A stretch of DNA of 64,000 bases from CAZSDU01 sp964429135 (GCA_964429135.1 CAYSAU010000005.1:62001-126000); one strand, 5' to 3'; positions 41,506-50,603 are shown, counted from the stretch's first letter. The notes: generated by a model not told the origin, from the sequence alone. A program made the numbers and translations.

Positions 41506-44100
41506 CTAGACTTTATTACTGAAGACTAACTTCCCACCCTTCTCCTCAATGATGATTTCGTTTTCTTTGTCCACAGTACCTTCCAGGATCATTTTTGACA
41601 ATTCGTTCAGCACTTGCTTCTGGATGACCCGTTTGATGGGACGTGCACCGAATTGAGGATCAAACCCCATGGAAGCAAGCAGGTGAATGGCATTTTTTGT
41701 AACGGAGAGACTGATATCGTTCTTTTCGAGCATCTGTTTAACCAATCCGACCTGAAGTTCAACGATTTTAATGACCTCGTTCTTGGAAAGAGGCTTGAAC
41801 ATTATAATCTCATCCACCCGGTTGAGGAACTCCGGCCGGATACTTTTTTTTAAGAGATCAAAAACTTCTTCTCTGATCTGATTATATATGATCTCACGGT
41901 TTTTATCATTGGCTTTTTCGAGGTTTTCCTGAATAATATGGGAACCGATGTTGGAAGTCATGATGATAATGGTATTTTTAAAATCCACTGTTCTGCCTTT
42001 ATTATCAGTCAAACGGCCATCGTCAAGCACCTGGAGTAGGATGTTGAACACATCAGGGTGAGCCTTTTCGATTTCATCCAGCAATACCACAGAATATGGC
42101 TTTCTTCTGACGGCTTCAGTCAGTTGACCGCTTTCTTCATATCCCACGTAACCAGGGGGAGCTCCGATGAGCCTTGAAACGGTGTGGCGCTCCTGGTATT
42201 CAGACATATCAATCCTGACCATGCTATTTTCATTGCTAAACAAAAATTCAGCCAGGGCTTTAGCCAATTCGGTTTTTCCCACACCGGTGGTACCCAGGAA
42301 AATAAAAGAACCAATAGGACGCTTACTGTCCTGCAAACCTGCACGGCTTCGGCGTATTGCATCTGAAATGGCATTGATAGCCTCATCCTGGCCGACGACC
42401 CTCATATGTAATTCCGTTTCCAGATTCAGCAATTTTTGTCGCTCGCTAAGCAACATCCGGTTGACCGGGATTCCTGTCCAGCGGGAAACAATATGGGCTA
42501 TTTCCTCGGCTCCGACTTCTTCATTGACCATGGGCGTATTTTTTTGAATTTCAGAAAGTTTTTCCTTCAAACTATCAATGGTCCTTTCTGCCGAAGGAAT
42601 TTTTCCGTACCTGATTTCAGCAACTTTTCCCAAGTCACCGCTACGGTTGGCCTGGTCAGCTTCCAGCTTTAAAACTTCAATTTCTTTTTTATTCGCCTGG
42701 ATTTGGTCAACCAAGTCCTTTTCAGCCTGCCATTTTGCCCTAAGATGATTCCTTTCATCATTCAGGTTGGCAATTTCCTCATTCAGAAGTCTCAAGCGCT
42801 GATCATCGTTTTCGCGTTTAATGGCTTCTCTCTCGATTTCCATCTGGCGGATTTTGCGCTCGATTTTTTCAAGATCTTCTGGCAGGGAATTGATTTCCAG
42901 CCTGAGTTTGGATGCTGCTTCATCGATGAGGTCGATGGCTTTATCCGGAAGAAAGCGTTCAGAAATGTAGCGCTGTGATAATTCAACTGCAGCGATGATG
43001 GCTTCATCTTTGATCCTGACATGATGATGTGTCTCATATTTTTCTTTTAGTCCCCTGAGGATGGAAATGGCATCGAGGGTATCGGGTTCATTGACCATAA
43101 CGGGTTGAAAACGACGTTCCAGCGCCTTATCTTTTTCAAAATATTTCTGGTATTCTTTTAAGGTTGTGGCACCGATGGCCCTAAGTTCTCCACGGGATAA
43201 AGCAGGTTTCAGGATGTTGGCTGCATCCATAGCCCCTTCGCTGGCTCCGGCGCCGACCAAGGTATGAATCTCATCAATAAAGAGGATGACTTCTCCATCG
43301 GATAAAATCACTTCCTTCACTACACTTTTCAGCCTTTCCTCGAACTCCCCTTTGTATTTGGCTCCCGCGATCAATGCTCCCATATCAAGTGAAAAAATCT
43401 GTTTACTTTTTAAGTTTTCAGGAACATCACCATCAATGATCCGATGTGCCAATCCTTCAGCAATGGCAGTTTTTCCGACACCTGGTTCTCCGATCAGGAT
43501 AGGATTGTTTTTAGTTCGTCTCGATAAAATCTGGAGAATCCGGCGAATCTCCTCGTCACGACCGATCACGGGATCCAATTTTCCACTTCTGGCCAGGTCA
43601 TTTAAATTACGCGCAAATTTATTCAGGGCATTATAAGTTTCTTCCGCGGTTTGGCTTTTCACATTTTCGCCCTGACGGAGCTGGCGAATGGCAGTCAATA
43701 GGTCCTTCTCATTAATTCCACTGTCCTTTAGCATCCTTGATGCGGTATCGTTTCCGGCAAGAATACCCAGCAGAACATGTTCGATAGAAACATAATCATC
43801 TTTCATGTCATGAGCCATGTTAACGGCTTTCTGCAACGCTTTTGTGGCATCCCGTGAAAGGTACAATTCTCCTCCGCTGACCTTGGGCAAGGAGGAAATA
43901 TTTTTTTCAAGTGCTTGACTGAAAATATCAGGATTTACATTCAACTTCTTCATCAAAAAAGGTACTACATTCTCATCAATGCTTAAAACAGCTTTGAGCA
44001 GATGTACGTTTTCGACAGAAGGACTTTGCATGGCTTCTGCAATTTCCTGAGCTTTCTGAACAACCTCTTGGGCTTTTATGGTAAAATTGTTAAAATTCAT
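41506..44100 (-). CDS. clpB: ATP-dependent disaggregase ClpB
   Basis: About 864 residues, matching ClpB. It rescues aggregated proteins with DnaK. The N-terminal Clp_N repeats begin MNFNNFTIKAQEVVQKA. The first AAA domain has GEPGVGKTAIAEGLA. The middle coiled-coil domain (about 400-520) is present, which separates ClpB from ClpA and ClpC. The second AAA domain has GTTGVGKTELAKALAEFLF, and a D2-small domain ends the chain. The start at 44100 is chosen because a strong Shine-Dalgarno AAAGGAG precedes it by 8 bases; an ATG at 44148 has no such site. Divergent from the CHU_C gene. Confidence 0.96.
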   Translation of the reverse strand: MNFNNFTIKAQEVVQKAQEIAEAMQSPSVENVHLLKAVLSIDENVVPFLMKKLNVNPDIFSQALEKNISSLPKVSGGELYLSRDATKALQKAVNMAHDMKDDYVSIEHVLLGILAGNDTASRMLKDSGINEKDLLTAIRQLRQGENVKSQTAEETYNALNKFARNLNDLARSGKLDPVIGRDEEIRRILQILSRRTKNNPILIGEPGVGKTAIAEGLAHRIIDGDVPENLKSKQIFSLDMGALIAGAKYKGEFEERLKSVVKEVILSDGEVILFIDEIHTLVGAGASEGAMDAANILKPALSRGELRAIGATTLKEYQKYFEKDKALERRFQPVMVNEPDTLDAISILRGLKEKYETHHHVRIKDEAIIAAVELSQRYISERFLPDKAIDLIDEAASKLRLEINSLPEDLEKIERKIRQMEIEREAIKRENDDQRLRLLNEEIANLNDERNHLRAKWQAEKDLVDQIQANKKEIEVLKLEADQANRSGDLGKVAEIRYGKIPSAERTIDSLKEKLSEIQKNTPMVNEEVGAEEIAHIVSRWTGIPVNRMLLSERQKLLNLETELHMRVVGQDEAINAISDAIRRSRAGLQDSKRPIGSFIFLGTTGVGKTELAKALAEFLFSNENSMVRIDMSEYQERHTVSRLIGAPPGYVGYEESGQLTEAVRRKPYSVVLLDEIEKAHPDVFNILLQVLDDGRLTDNKGRTVDFKNTIIIMTSNIGSHIIQENLEKANDKNREIIYNQIREEVFDLLKKSIRPEFLNRVDEIIMFKPLSKNEVIKIVELQVGLVKQMLEKNDISLSVTKNAIHLLASMGFDPQFGARPIKRVIQKQVLNELSKMILEGTVDKENEIIIEEKGGKLVFSNKV

Positions 44101-44108
44101 AATCATAT

Positions 44109-44115
44109 CTCCTTT
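44109..44115 (-). promoter_or_regulatory. Shine-Dalgarno sequence of clpB
   Basis: The minus strand reads AAAGGAG, ending 8 bases before the ATG at 44100. Such a site is unusual in this window, where most genes have none. It sets the clpB start. Confidence 0.75.
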
Positions 44116-44309
44116 CAGGTTTTTGTTTGTCAAAATCTTTGCCATCATTGTTAATCTGTTGATCTGTCATATTTTTTGCAAAAATCACGTCTTTTTGACC
44201 GTTCCTCCCCTGTTTTTTCACTATTTCATTCCTCTCAGTACATCCGTTCTGAGAATATCATTAAGGAATCAAAGAATTTTTTAATTTTACACTCGAATTG
44301 AAATCCCTG

Positions 44310-45425
44310 ATGAGATCATTATTTTTTTTCCTTTTTCTTATGATAGCCCTGGGTACAAAGGGGCAGTTAAGTGTAATTGTCAGTCCCGCCGATACCACTT
44401 TGTGTCCTGGGGATAGCCTTGCTTTGACCACGGTTATCACAGGTTTAGGCCCATTTAACTATCAGTGGCAACATAACGGGTCAGATATTCCCGGTGCCAA
44501 GGATTCCATTCTGATTTTTCCGAAAACGGATATTTTTGATGCGGGTGTTTATCAGTGTATTGTCAGGAACGGGATGGATACGGAAATCAGTAATCCTGCC
44601 AATCTGAGATTGCATCCCAAAATGAAAATCGATACCTTGTATAGATATAATGAACTGGGTTGCAGAGGAGTATGCAAGGGACAGTTTAAAGTTCTTGTTT
44701 CAGGTGGTCAACCTCCATATGAATACCATTGGGGGGGCGGTCATTCTCAGGATACCATCGTGTTTGGATTGTGTCCTGGGAGATATACACTGATTGTGAC
44801 GGATTCCAATGGATGTAGCATAGATACCAGTTATTTTGTGGATGTTCTCAGGTCTCCAAAAATTGACTTCACCCTCCTTCCTGCAGATACTATATTCCTC
44901 ACTAATCCGACGATAAACGTCAACTTTCCGGATTCCTCAAAAGTGCTCATGGCCAACTGGGAATGGGATTTCGGGGATGAGGCAAAAGTTGCCAATGTGA
45001 ATCCCGTGAATCATACGTACAGTAAAACAGGCACTTTCCCAGTCTTTCTTTCCTTTACTGATCTGAATGGGTGTGATACTGTAGTTATGCACGAGGTCGT
45101 GGTGAAAATACTGAATCTCATGATTCCCAATGTTATAACGCCTAATGGCGATGGAAAAAACGACACCTTCGAGTTCCGGGAAAAGGTAGGGGATAATAAC
45201 TACCAGGAAATTGACTTACTAGAAGTGTACCTGAGTAATGAATTGGTTATTGTTGACCGTTGGGGGAGGAAGGTGTTCAGTCAGATGAATTATAAAAGCG
45301 GAGATTGGAATGGAGAAAACCTGGGTGATGGAGTATATTATTATATTTTCAAAGGAATCGGACAATTCGGGAATGACCTATTTCATGGTTCTGTAACCAT
45401 TTTAAGAAGTGCCTCATCCCAATAG
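44310..45425 (+). CDS. Secreted Ig/PKD protein with gliding motility-associated C-terminal domain
   Basis: About 371 residues from the ATG at 44310; a TTG at 44298 is less likely. Signal peptide about 1-18. An Ig-like domain (about 20-100) contains CPGDSLALTT and GVYQCIVRN. A SprB-type segment follows (about 110-170, with CRGVCKGQFKVLVSGGQPPY and VTDSNGC). A PKD domain (about 180-265) has WEWDFGDE. The C-terminal domain starts MIPNVITPNGDGKND and ends ILRSASSQ. That domain (CHU_C) is a type B sorting signal of the type IX secretion system, so the protein is probably on the cell surface or released. Ligand unknown. Confidence 0.88.
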   Translation: MRSLFFFLFLMIALGTKGQLSVIVSPADTTLCPGDSLALTTVITGLGPFNYQWQHNGSDIPGAKDSILIFPKTDIFDAGVYQCIVRNGMDTEISNPANLRLHPKMKIDTLYRYNELGCRGVCKGQFKVLVSGGQPPYEYHWGGGHSQDTIVFGLCPGRYTLIVTDSNGCSIDTSYFVDVLRSPKIDFTLLPADTIFLTNPTINVNFPDSSKVLMANWEWDFGDEAKVANVNPVNHTYSKTGTFPVFLSFTDLNGCDTVVMHEVVVKILNLMIPNVITPNGDGKNDTFEFREKVGDNNYQEIDLLEVYLSNELVIVDRWGRKVFSQMNYKSGDWNGENLGDGVYYYIFKGIGQFGNDLFHGSVTILRSASSQ

Positions 45426-46646
45426 TATTTTTAAATAGAAACCCGGTTTGGTTAGTTTTCTTTTTATTTCCAATTGGGTGTACATGCCCTGAAATAATTC
45501 ACGGATATTCTCATTTTTATTGGCCTTGTTGACCACGAAATTGAACAAAGCGGGATATCGGGCAAGTTTTTGAATAATAGCACTTATTCTCAAATCATTC
45601 CCCATTCTTTTTTCGATAGCATGATCATATTCCATCAGGCAGGCTTTACTGAAATTATTTCGCTGAAAACATTTGATCAATATCCGGGCTGCTACTTCAG
45701 CGCTGGCCATTGCATTTCCAACCCCTTCACCGGAGAAAGGATCCACCAGAAAAGCAGCATCCCCCAGAAGAAGATAACGGTTTCCTGACATGCCCAGACC
45801 TGGTGGGCCGAGAGGTAGGCGTTGTGCTTCTGCCATACCGATTGGTCTGGCTTGAGCAAAGCGGGATTTCAGTAAAAAATGTGTGCTTAAGAGATGGTGA
45901 AAGAAAAGTGAAAGATTAATTTTTTTCCTGGATACGTCGGATTGCAACATTCCCAACCCAACATTGGAAATTCCATCGGGTCCGGGGAAAATCCATAGAT
46001 AACCGGGTAAAAGCTCTTTGAGGAATAGGAGTTCTATGAAATGTCCGGGATGCAGTCCGGTAATGTTTTCATAATATTGTCGTATGCCCACGCAATAATG
46101 ATTTTTTCCCACCCTTTGGTCATGCCCAAGACAACGGACAATGGAATGAACGCCATCAGCTCCGGCAACTACTTTTGCACTAAAACTTTCATGCCCTGTC
46201 TGGATGTTTACCATAGCATCATTTGAAGTTACTGCAGTGACTTTTTTCCCTTCAAAGGTTCTGATATGGGGGTACTTTTTTAGTTGCTGAAATAGAAAAT
46301 GGTCAAATTTTTCACGCGGGCAGATATAACCCGGTGCTGACTCTTCAGTTATTCCTGAATGCATGTTAAAGGGTAGAGAAAGATGTTGTCCTCCTGGGGC
46401 AGTGAAGCAAATACCATGAGAGGGGATTTTTGGCAATTGCACTAAAAAGTCGTCCATGACGGGTCCAGGGAGACGTTTCAGAATACTGATAACCTGACCG
46501 CTCAGGGCATCTCCGCATATTTTTTTTCTGGGAAAAACATCTTTTTCAAGAATCGCGATTTTCAATCCAGATTCTGCCAGGTTAAGTGCCAGGGTTATCC
46601 CTGCCGGCCCAGCACCCACAATGATCAGATCAAATACCTCATCCAT
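45414..46646 (-). CDS. Geranylgeranyl reductase-like FAD-dependent oxidoreductase
   Basis: About 410 residues from the ATG at 46646. The FAD-binding motif is DLIIVGAGPAGITLALNLAESG. The family motif FPRKKICGDALSG is next, and GDAAFLVDPFSGEGVGNAMASAE binds FAD near residue 280-305. The family (TIGR02032-like) reduces or oxidises isoprenoid and other hydrophobic double bonds, and relatives act on lipids and pigments. The -7 box at 46663-46670 excludes the upstream ATG at 46661. It overlaps the end of the convergent CHU_C gene by 12 bases. No pigment or isoprenoid gene is adjacent, so its substrate is unknown. Confidence 0.85.
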   Translation of the reverse strand: MDEVFDLIIVGAGPAGITLALNLAESGLKIAILEKDVFPRKKICGDALSGQVISILKRLPGPVMDDFLVQLPKIPSHGICFTAPGGQHLSLPFNMHSGITEESAPGYICPREKFDHFLFQQLKKYPHIRTFEGKKVTAVTSNDAMVNIQTGHESFSAKVVAGADGVHSIVRCLGHDQRVGKNHYCVGIRQYYENITGLHPGHFIELLFLKELLPGYLWIFPGPDGISNVGLGMLQSDVSRKKINLSLFFHHLLSTHFLLKSRFAQARPIGMAEAQRLPLGPPGLGMSGNRYLLLGDAAFLVDPFSGEGVGNAMASAEVAARILIKCFQRNNFSKACLMEYDHAIEKRMGNDLRISAIIQKLARYPALFNFVVNKANKNENIRELFQGMYTQLEIKRKLTKPGFYLKILLG

Positions 46647-46662
46647 GGTTTTCAATTGCATG

Positions 46663-46670
46663 CAAACTTA
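46663..46670 (-). promoter_or_regulatory. -7 promoter box of the FAD oxidoreductase gene
   Basis: The minus strand reads TAAGTTTG. Its start site near 46658 lies after the ATG at 46661, so translation must begin at the ATG at 46646. Confidence 0.55.
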
Positions 46671-46695
46671 CTTTTTTCCGTGAAGGTTTTTACGA

Positions 46696-46703
46696 TAATT
46701 TTG
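46696..46703 (+). promoter_or_regulatory. -7 promoter box of nth
   Basis: TAATTTTG matches TAnnTTTG, with a leader of about 11 bases to the ATG at 46719. Confidence 0.55.
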
Positions 46704-46718
46704 TAAAAAAAATCCAGG

Positions 46719-47372
46719 ATGAAGAAAGCAGAGCGTTTTCAAAAAGTGATGGATTACTTCCTCGAACACAGAGCGGTTGCCGAATCTGAACTTGTTTTTG
46801 CAGATCCTTATGAATTGGCTGTATCAGTTATATTATCTGCCCAATGCACAGATAAAAGGGTGAATATGATTACTCCCGAATTCTTCAGGAATTTTCCCGA
46901 TCCCTGGACTTTGGCAAAAGCCACCCAGGAAGAGGTTTTTGCACTGATAAAAAGCTGCTCTTATCCCAATAACAAAGCGAAAAATCTGATTGGAATGGCG
47001 AGAACACTTGTTGATTCATTCCAGGGGGTCATGCCGGAGGCAACGGAACAATTAATGACCCTTCCCGGAATCGGACGCAAATCAGCCCATGTGATTGCTT
47101 CAGTGATTTTTGGCAAAGCTGTTATGGCTGTGGATACGCACGTCCACAGGGTGGCAGCAAGACTTGGCCTGACCCTTCACGCTAAAACACCTTTGCAGAC
47201 CGAAATGCAATTGATCAGGCATATTCCGGAAAAACTGATTCCCATTGCCCATCATTGGCTAATTCTTCACGGTAGGTATATTTGTCTGGCCCGGAAACCT
47301 AGGTGTGAGGAATGTGGTCTGACAGAATATTGCACCTATTTTGAGAAGAAATCAAAAGCAAAAAGTTGTTGA
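46719..47372 (+). CDS. nth: Endonuclease III
   Basis: 217 residues. This DNA glycosylase/AP lyase removes oxidised pyrimidines. The helix-hairpin-helix LPGIGRKSAHVI carries the catalytic Lys. The following VDTHVHRVAARL has the catalytic Asp. The C-terminal [4Fe-4S] site is CLARKPRCEECGLTEYC, with the exact C-x6-C-x2-C-x5-C spacing. Length is normal. It has its own promoter, divergent from the FAD oxidoreductase, and lies 235 bases ahead of recA on the same strand. Confidence 0.96.
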   Translation: MKKAERFQKVMDYFLEHRAVAESELVFADPYELAVSVILSAQCTDKRVNMITPEFFRNFPDPWTLAKATQEEVFALIKSCSYPNNKAKNLIGMARTLVDSFQGVMPEATEQLMTLPGIGRKSAHVIASVIFGKAVMAVDTHVHRVAARLGLTLHAKTPLQTEMQLIRHIPEKLIPIAHHWLILHGRYICLARKPRCEECGLTEYCTYFEKKSKAKSC

Positions 47373-47414
47373 TAACTCAGCATGCTTTCACGGGTATATT
47401 CAATGATAAATTTT

Positions 47415-47422
47415 TACTTTTG
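47415..47422 (+). promoter_or_regulatory. -7 promoter box of recA
   Basis: TACTTTTG matches TAnnTTTG. If used, the recA leader is about 180 bases, much longer than for other genes here. The leader holds an ATTCCGG...CCGGAAT inverted repeat (47477-47483 with 47501-47507) and repeated GATGCAT units near 47552-47589. Confidence 0.5.
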
Positions 47423-47531
47423 ATCACGAAAAATATAAAAATTTTTTTCATTCAGAACCTATTACCTTTTTACCTTATTCCGGATTAAGTAGAAAAACAA
47501 CCGGAATCATGGTACATACAGATACAGCAAA

Positions 47532-47627
47532 ATGATACCCGTAAGATTCTGGATGCATAAGGTATTCAACAAAGATGCAATGATGCATCTAAAAAAAGGA
47601 GGAAATAATGAGTGCAGAAGTAAATAA
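47532..47627 (+). CDS. Possible 31-residue leader ORF overlapping the recA start
   Basis: An ATG at 47532 opens a 31-codon frame (MIPVRFWMHKVF...) that runs through the recA Shine-Dalgarno site and stops at 47625-47627, 20 bases inside recA in the +1 frame. It has no clear ribosome site of its own. It could couple translation to recA, or may be chance. Nothing in its sequence is recognisable. Confidence 0.2.
   Translation: MIPVRFWMHKVFNKDAMMHLKKGGNNECRSK
47596..47602 (+). promoter_or_regulatory. Shine-Dalgarno sequence of recA
   Basis: AAGGAGG ends 5 bases before the recA ATG at 47608. It is the strongest ribosome-binding site in the window and fixes the start. Confidence 0.85.
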
Positions 47628-48612
47628 AGAAAAAATCAAGGCCCTGCAACTGACCATGGACAAACTGGAGAAGACATACGGAAAGGGTACCATCATGAGG
47701 CTGGGCGACAATGTTATTGAGGCGGTGGATATCATTCATTCGGGTTCAATCGGGCTTGACATCGCATTGGGTATTGGGGGTTTCCCCAAGGGTAGGGTCA
47801 TTGAAATATACGGGCCTGAATCCTCTGGGAAAACCACTCTTGCATTGCATGCCATTGCAGAATCGCAGAAAAGCGGTGGAATTGCTGCCTTCATTGATGC
47901 AGAGCATGCCTTTGACCGGTTTTATGCCCAGAAGCTTGGTGTAGATGTTGAAAATCTCCTGGTTTCCCAACCGGATAATGGAGAACAAGCCCTTGAGATT
48001 ACTGACAACCTGATACGGTCAGGCGCCATAGACATCATCGTTATTGACTCTGTGGCAGCCCTTACTCCAAAAAGTGAAATTGAAGGAGAAATGGGAGATT
48101 CTAAAATGGGACTCCAGGCAAGATTGATGTCACAGGCTCTGAGAAAGCTCACCTCAACAATTAGTAAGACGGCCACATGCTGTATCTTTATCAACCAGTT
48201 AAGAGAAAAAATCGGGGTGATGTTTGGAAATCCGGAGACCACTACGGGTGGAAATGCCCTGAAATTTTATGCCTCGGTGCGCCTCGATATCCGTAAGGTG
48301 ACCCAGCTCAAGGAAGGTGATGATGCCATCGGCAATCATGTCAGGGTTAAAGTCGTGAAGAACAAAGTTGCACCTCCATTCCGTAAAGCTGAATTTGACA
48401 TCATGTTTGGAGAGGGTATCTCCAGACCCTATGAGATCATAGATCTGGCTGTAGAATTGAATATCATTAAAAAGAGTGGTTCCTGGTTTTCCTATGGGGA
48501 GACGAAATTGGGACAAGGCAGGGATGGAGTAAAAAAGATTCTTCAAGATAATCCTGAATTGGCTGATGAACTCGAAAAGAAAATAAAAGACGCTGTAAAC
48601 CATGTACAGTAA
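47608..48612 (+). CDS. recA: Recombinase RecA
   Basis: 334 residues. It forms filaments on single-stranded DNA, pairs homologues and, where LexA-like repressors exist, triggers their self-cleavage. The N-terminal helix has LEKTYGKGTIMRLG. Walker A is GPESSGKTTLAL, Walker B is IDIIVIDSVAAL, and loop L2 carries FINQLREKIGVMFGNPETTTGG. The C-terminal tail is short. An S24 repressor of LexA type lies 10 kb away at 57437-58240, so RecA could act on it. The leader is long, with a strong Shine-Dalgarno site. It overlaps the start of the TPR lipoprotein gene by 11 bases. Confidence 0.98.
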   Translation: MSAEVNKEKIKALQLTMDKLEKTYGKGTIMRLGDNVIEAVDIIHSGSIGLDIALGIGGFPKGRVIEIYGPESSGKTTLALHAIAESQKSGGIAAFIDAEHAFDRFYAQKLGVDVENLLVSQPDNGEQALEITDNLIRSGAIDIIVIDSVAALTPKSEIEGEMGDSKMGLQARLMSQALRKLTSTISKTATCCIFINQLREKIGVMFGNPETTTGGNALKFYASVRLDIRKVTQLKEGDDAIGNHVRVKVVKNKVAPPFRKAEFDIMFGEGISRPYEIIDLAVELNIIKKSGSWFSYGETKLGQGRDGVKKILQDNPELADELEKKIKDAVNHVQ

Positions 48613-49639
48613 GGCATATTGCATTTTTGTTTTTGTCCTCTGCTTTGGACTGGTTTCTGTTCTTTCCTGCAATAGGCCAGAGAAAAAAAATGATCCTCAA
48701 ACAGGGACGGATTCATCAAAAATTGTGCTAAAGAACCTTAATCAACAGATTCTGGAAAATCCCTCCAATCCAGGACTTTATCATGCTCGCTCAAGGTATT
48801 ATCTGGCTGAAAATCAATTTGATAATTCACTTAAAGACATTCATAAGGCCATTATGCTGGAACCTGGGAATGCAATTTTTTACATCACCCTATCTGATGT
48901 CTATCTTCTTCAGGGACAAATAAATAATTGCAATGATGCCTTGGTAAAGGCAATGGTTGTTGATCCAAAAAACGTAGATGCAGTGGTTAAAATGGCTAAA
49001 CTTAACCTGATTATCAAAGATTATCCCAAAACATTCAATTATGTCAAGCGTGCCATTGAACTGGATCCGGTCAATCCCAAAGCTTATTTTATTCGTTCGG
49101 TTGCCTTTCTTGAAAAAGGAGATACAGGGATGGCGGTTAATGATCTATTGAAAGCAGTCGATCAGGACCAGTCATTCTATGAAGCCTATATTCAACTGGG
49201 TGAGCTTTTTTCCATACGGAAAAACCCACTTGCTGCAGATTATCTGAAAAATGCCCTTAACCTTCAGCCAGATAGCAGGGAAGCCTTGTATATGCTGGGT
49301 ATGTTTTATCAGGAGACGGAACAATATGAGAAAGCAATCACTACCTATCAAAGACTGCAAAAAGCAGATACTGCTTTCCGTAATGCTCCGTTCAACATCG
49401 GTTATATTTATCTGGTTTACCTTAAAGATTTTTCCTTAGCCATTCATTATTTTAGCGAAGCCATTAACAAAGACCCCGATTACTTTGAAGCTTATTATAA
49501 CCGGGGATACGCAGAGGAGTTGATAGGCAATTATGCTAAATCTTATGAAGACTACCAGAAAACCCTGAAAATTAAAGTGAATTACGAAAAAGCAATCGAA
49601 GGATTGAACCGTCTCGATAAGATAAAATTCAGGAAGTAA
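48602..49639 (+). CDS. TPR repeat lipoprotein
   Basis: 345 residues. The signal peptide ends in a lipobox (VLSC) with a lipidated Cys near residue 23. About seven tetratricopeptide repeats follow, such as GLYHARSRYYLAENQFDNSL and EAYYNRGYAEELIGNYAKSY. It probably sits in the envelope and holds other proteins. Its start lies 11 bases inside recA in another frame, so it is translated from the same transcript. Its stop overlaps the convergent HPt gene by 11 bases. The link with recA is probably only positional. Confidence 0.85.
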   Translation: MYSKAYCIFVFVLCFGLVSVLSCNRPEKKNDPQTGTDSSKIVLKNLNQQILENPSNPGLYHARSRYYLAENQFDNSLKDIHKAIMLEPGNAIFYITLSDVYLLQGQINNCNDALVKAMVVDPKNVDAVVKMAKLNLIIKDYPKTFNYVKRAIELDPVNPKAYFIRSVAFLEKGDTGMAVNDLLKAVDQDQSFYEAYIQLGELFSIRKNPLAADYLKNALNLQPDSREALYMLGMFYQETEQYEKAITTYQRLQKADTAFRNAPFNIGYIYLVYLKDFSLAIHYFSEAINKDPDYFEAYYNRGYAEELIGNYAKSYEDYQKTLKIKVNYEKAIEGLNRLDKIKFRK

Positions 49640-49973
49640 GTTCTTTTTTTATCCCGATTAATTCTTCCAGCAGTTGTTTTGAGGCCGTATGAAGATTATT
49701 GAACAATTCCATAAGGCCGACTTCTTCCTTATTTTTGGCCATTTCATCCAGCTTCCTGCTATACTCAATGGTTACCGGATCCATGAAATTTGCAATAACG
49801 CCTTTCAGGCTGTGAGCATTGAATTTTAGTTGAACAAAATCATTCTCAGCCAGATTTTTCTGAATATTCTCAAACCGGTTATCGAATTCCGAGATAAATA
49901 TGTCAATGATCTCAACAACAATTTCCTTATCAAAATATTGAAAGTTCTCATTCATTTTTTTTCGGTCTATCAT
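49629..49973 (-). CDS. Stand-alone HPt phosphotransfer protein
   Basis: 114 residues forming a four-helix bundle. The phosphorylatable His is His54 in NAHSLKGVIANF, the standard HPt motif. It carries phosphate between a hybrid kinase receiver and a final response regulator. No kinase or regulator gene is adjacent. The hybrid kinase at 6774-9587 has a receiver but no HPt and is a possible partner, though any hybrid kinase in the genome could be. It follows the DUF5063 gene by 49 bases on the same strand and overlaps the TPR lipoprotein gene end. Confidence 0.88.
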   Translation of the reverse strand: MIDRKKMNENFQYFDKEIVVEIIDIFISEFDNRFENIQKNLAENDFVQLKFNAHSLKGVIANFMDPVTIEYSRKLDEMAKNKEEVGLMELFNNLHTASKQLLEELIGIKKELTS

Positions 49974-50022
49974 GGCAGCAGTATTTTATACAAATATAGT
50001 AAAGAAATTGTTAGACTGTTTA

Positions 50023-50580
50023 TCAAATAAAAAGATCATTTTCAGATTCCTTAAATAAGAGATAATGGATGGCCGCATGAGCATTGACAATACAAGAGCC
50101 GAAACGTGTCTCAAATAAGTGTTTGCAATCTCTTACGGCATTTTCTTTATAGGCATTCAAGGCATGCTGGTACAACAATAAAAAATCCATTAAGTCCTGA
50201 TAAATGTCAGAAATATTTTCTGCTATACTCCCCCTGATTGGATCCGAATTACTTTTTTCATGATGGTCGATGAAAAAAAAGATATCCTCTTCCCCAAATT
50301 TTCCCCGGAGAACATTAAACATGTTTTCCCATTGCTCTTCTGTTACATAGTGTTCAAAGGCATTTTCATCTTCCACTGTGATATCAGGGAGGAGTGAGGC
50401 CTTGATATAAATTAAGGGAAGGATTTTCTGAAGAAAACCCAGAATTTCCGCCCTGGAATAATCTTCGGCTTTTTCAATAAAACGGCAAAATTCGTTTGCA
50501 ACCGTGATCATTTCCAAAACTTTTCTTGATTTGAAAGCTTCATTTTGATTCAAAGTGGTGTCCTCCATTTTTTTCTTCAA
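50023..50580 (-). CDS. DUF5063 domain protein
   Basis: 185 residues, mostly alpha-helical, with LEMITVANEFCRFIEKAED, the acidic segment ITVEDENAFEHYVTEEQWE and a conserved-looking C-terminal DCKHLFETRFGSCIVNAHAAIHYLL. It fits DUF5063, a family of unknown function common in this phylum. There is no signal peptide and no catalytic motif. It is 23 bases after the POTRA-barrel gene and may be the last gene of the ugd operon. A second ATG at codon 5 is possible. Confidence 0.75.
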   Translation of the reverse strand: MKKKMEDTTLNQNEAFKSRKVLEMITVANEFCRFIEKAEDYSRAEILGFLQKILPLIYIKASLLPDITVEDENAFEHYVTEEQWENMFNVLRGKFGEEDIFFFIDHHEKSNSDPIRGSIAENISDIYQDLMDFLLLYQHALNAYKENAVRDCKHLFETRFGSCIVNAHAAIHYLLFKESENDLFI

Positions 50581-50603
50581 AACTATGAAAAATTATAGAT
50601 TGC

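Noticed and set aside
47552..47589. GATGCAT repeats before recA as iterons or a CRISPR fragment
   Set aside because: Only three imperfect copies with irregular spacing. Too few for iterons or an array; they are treated as part of the recA leader.
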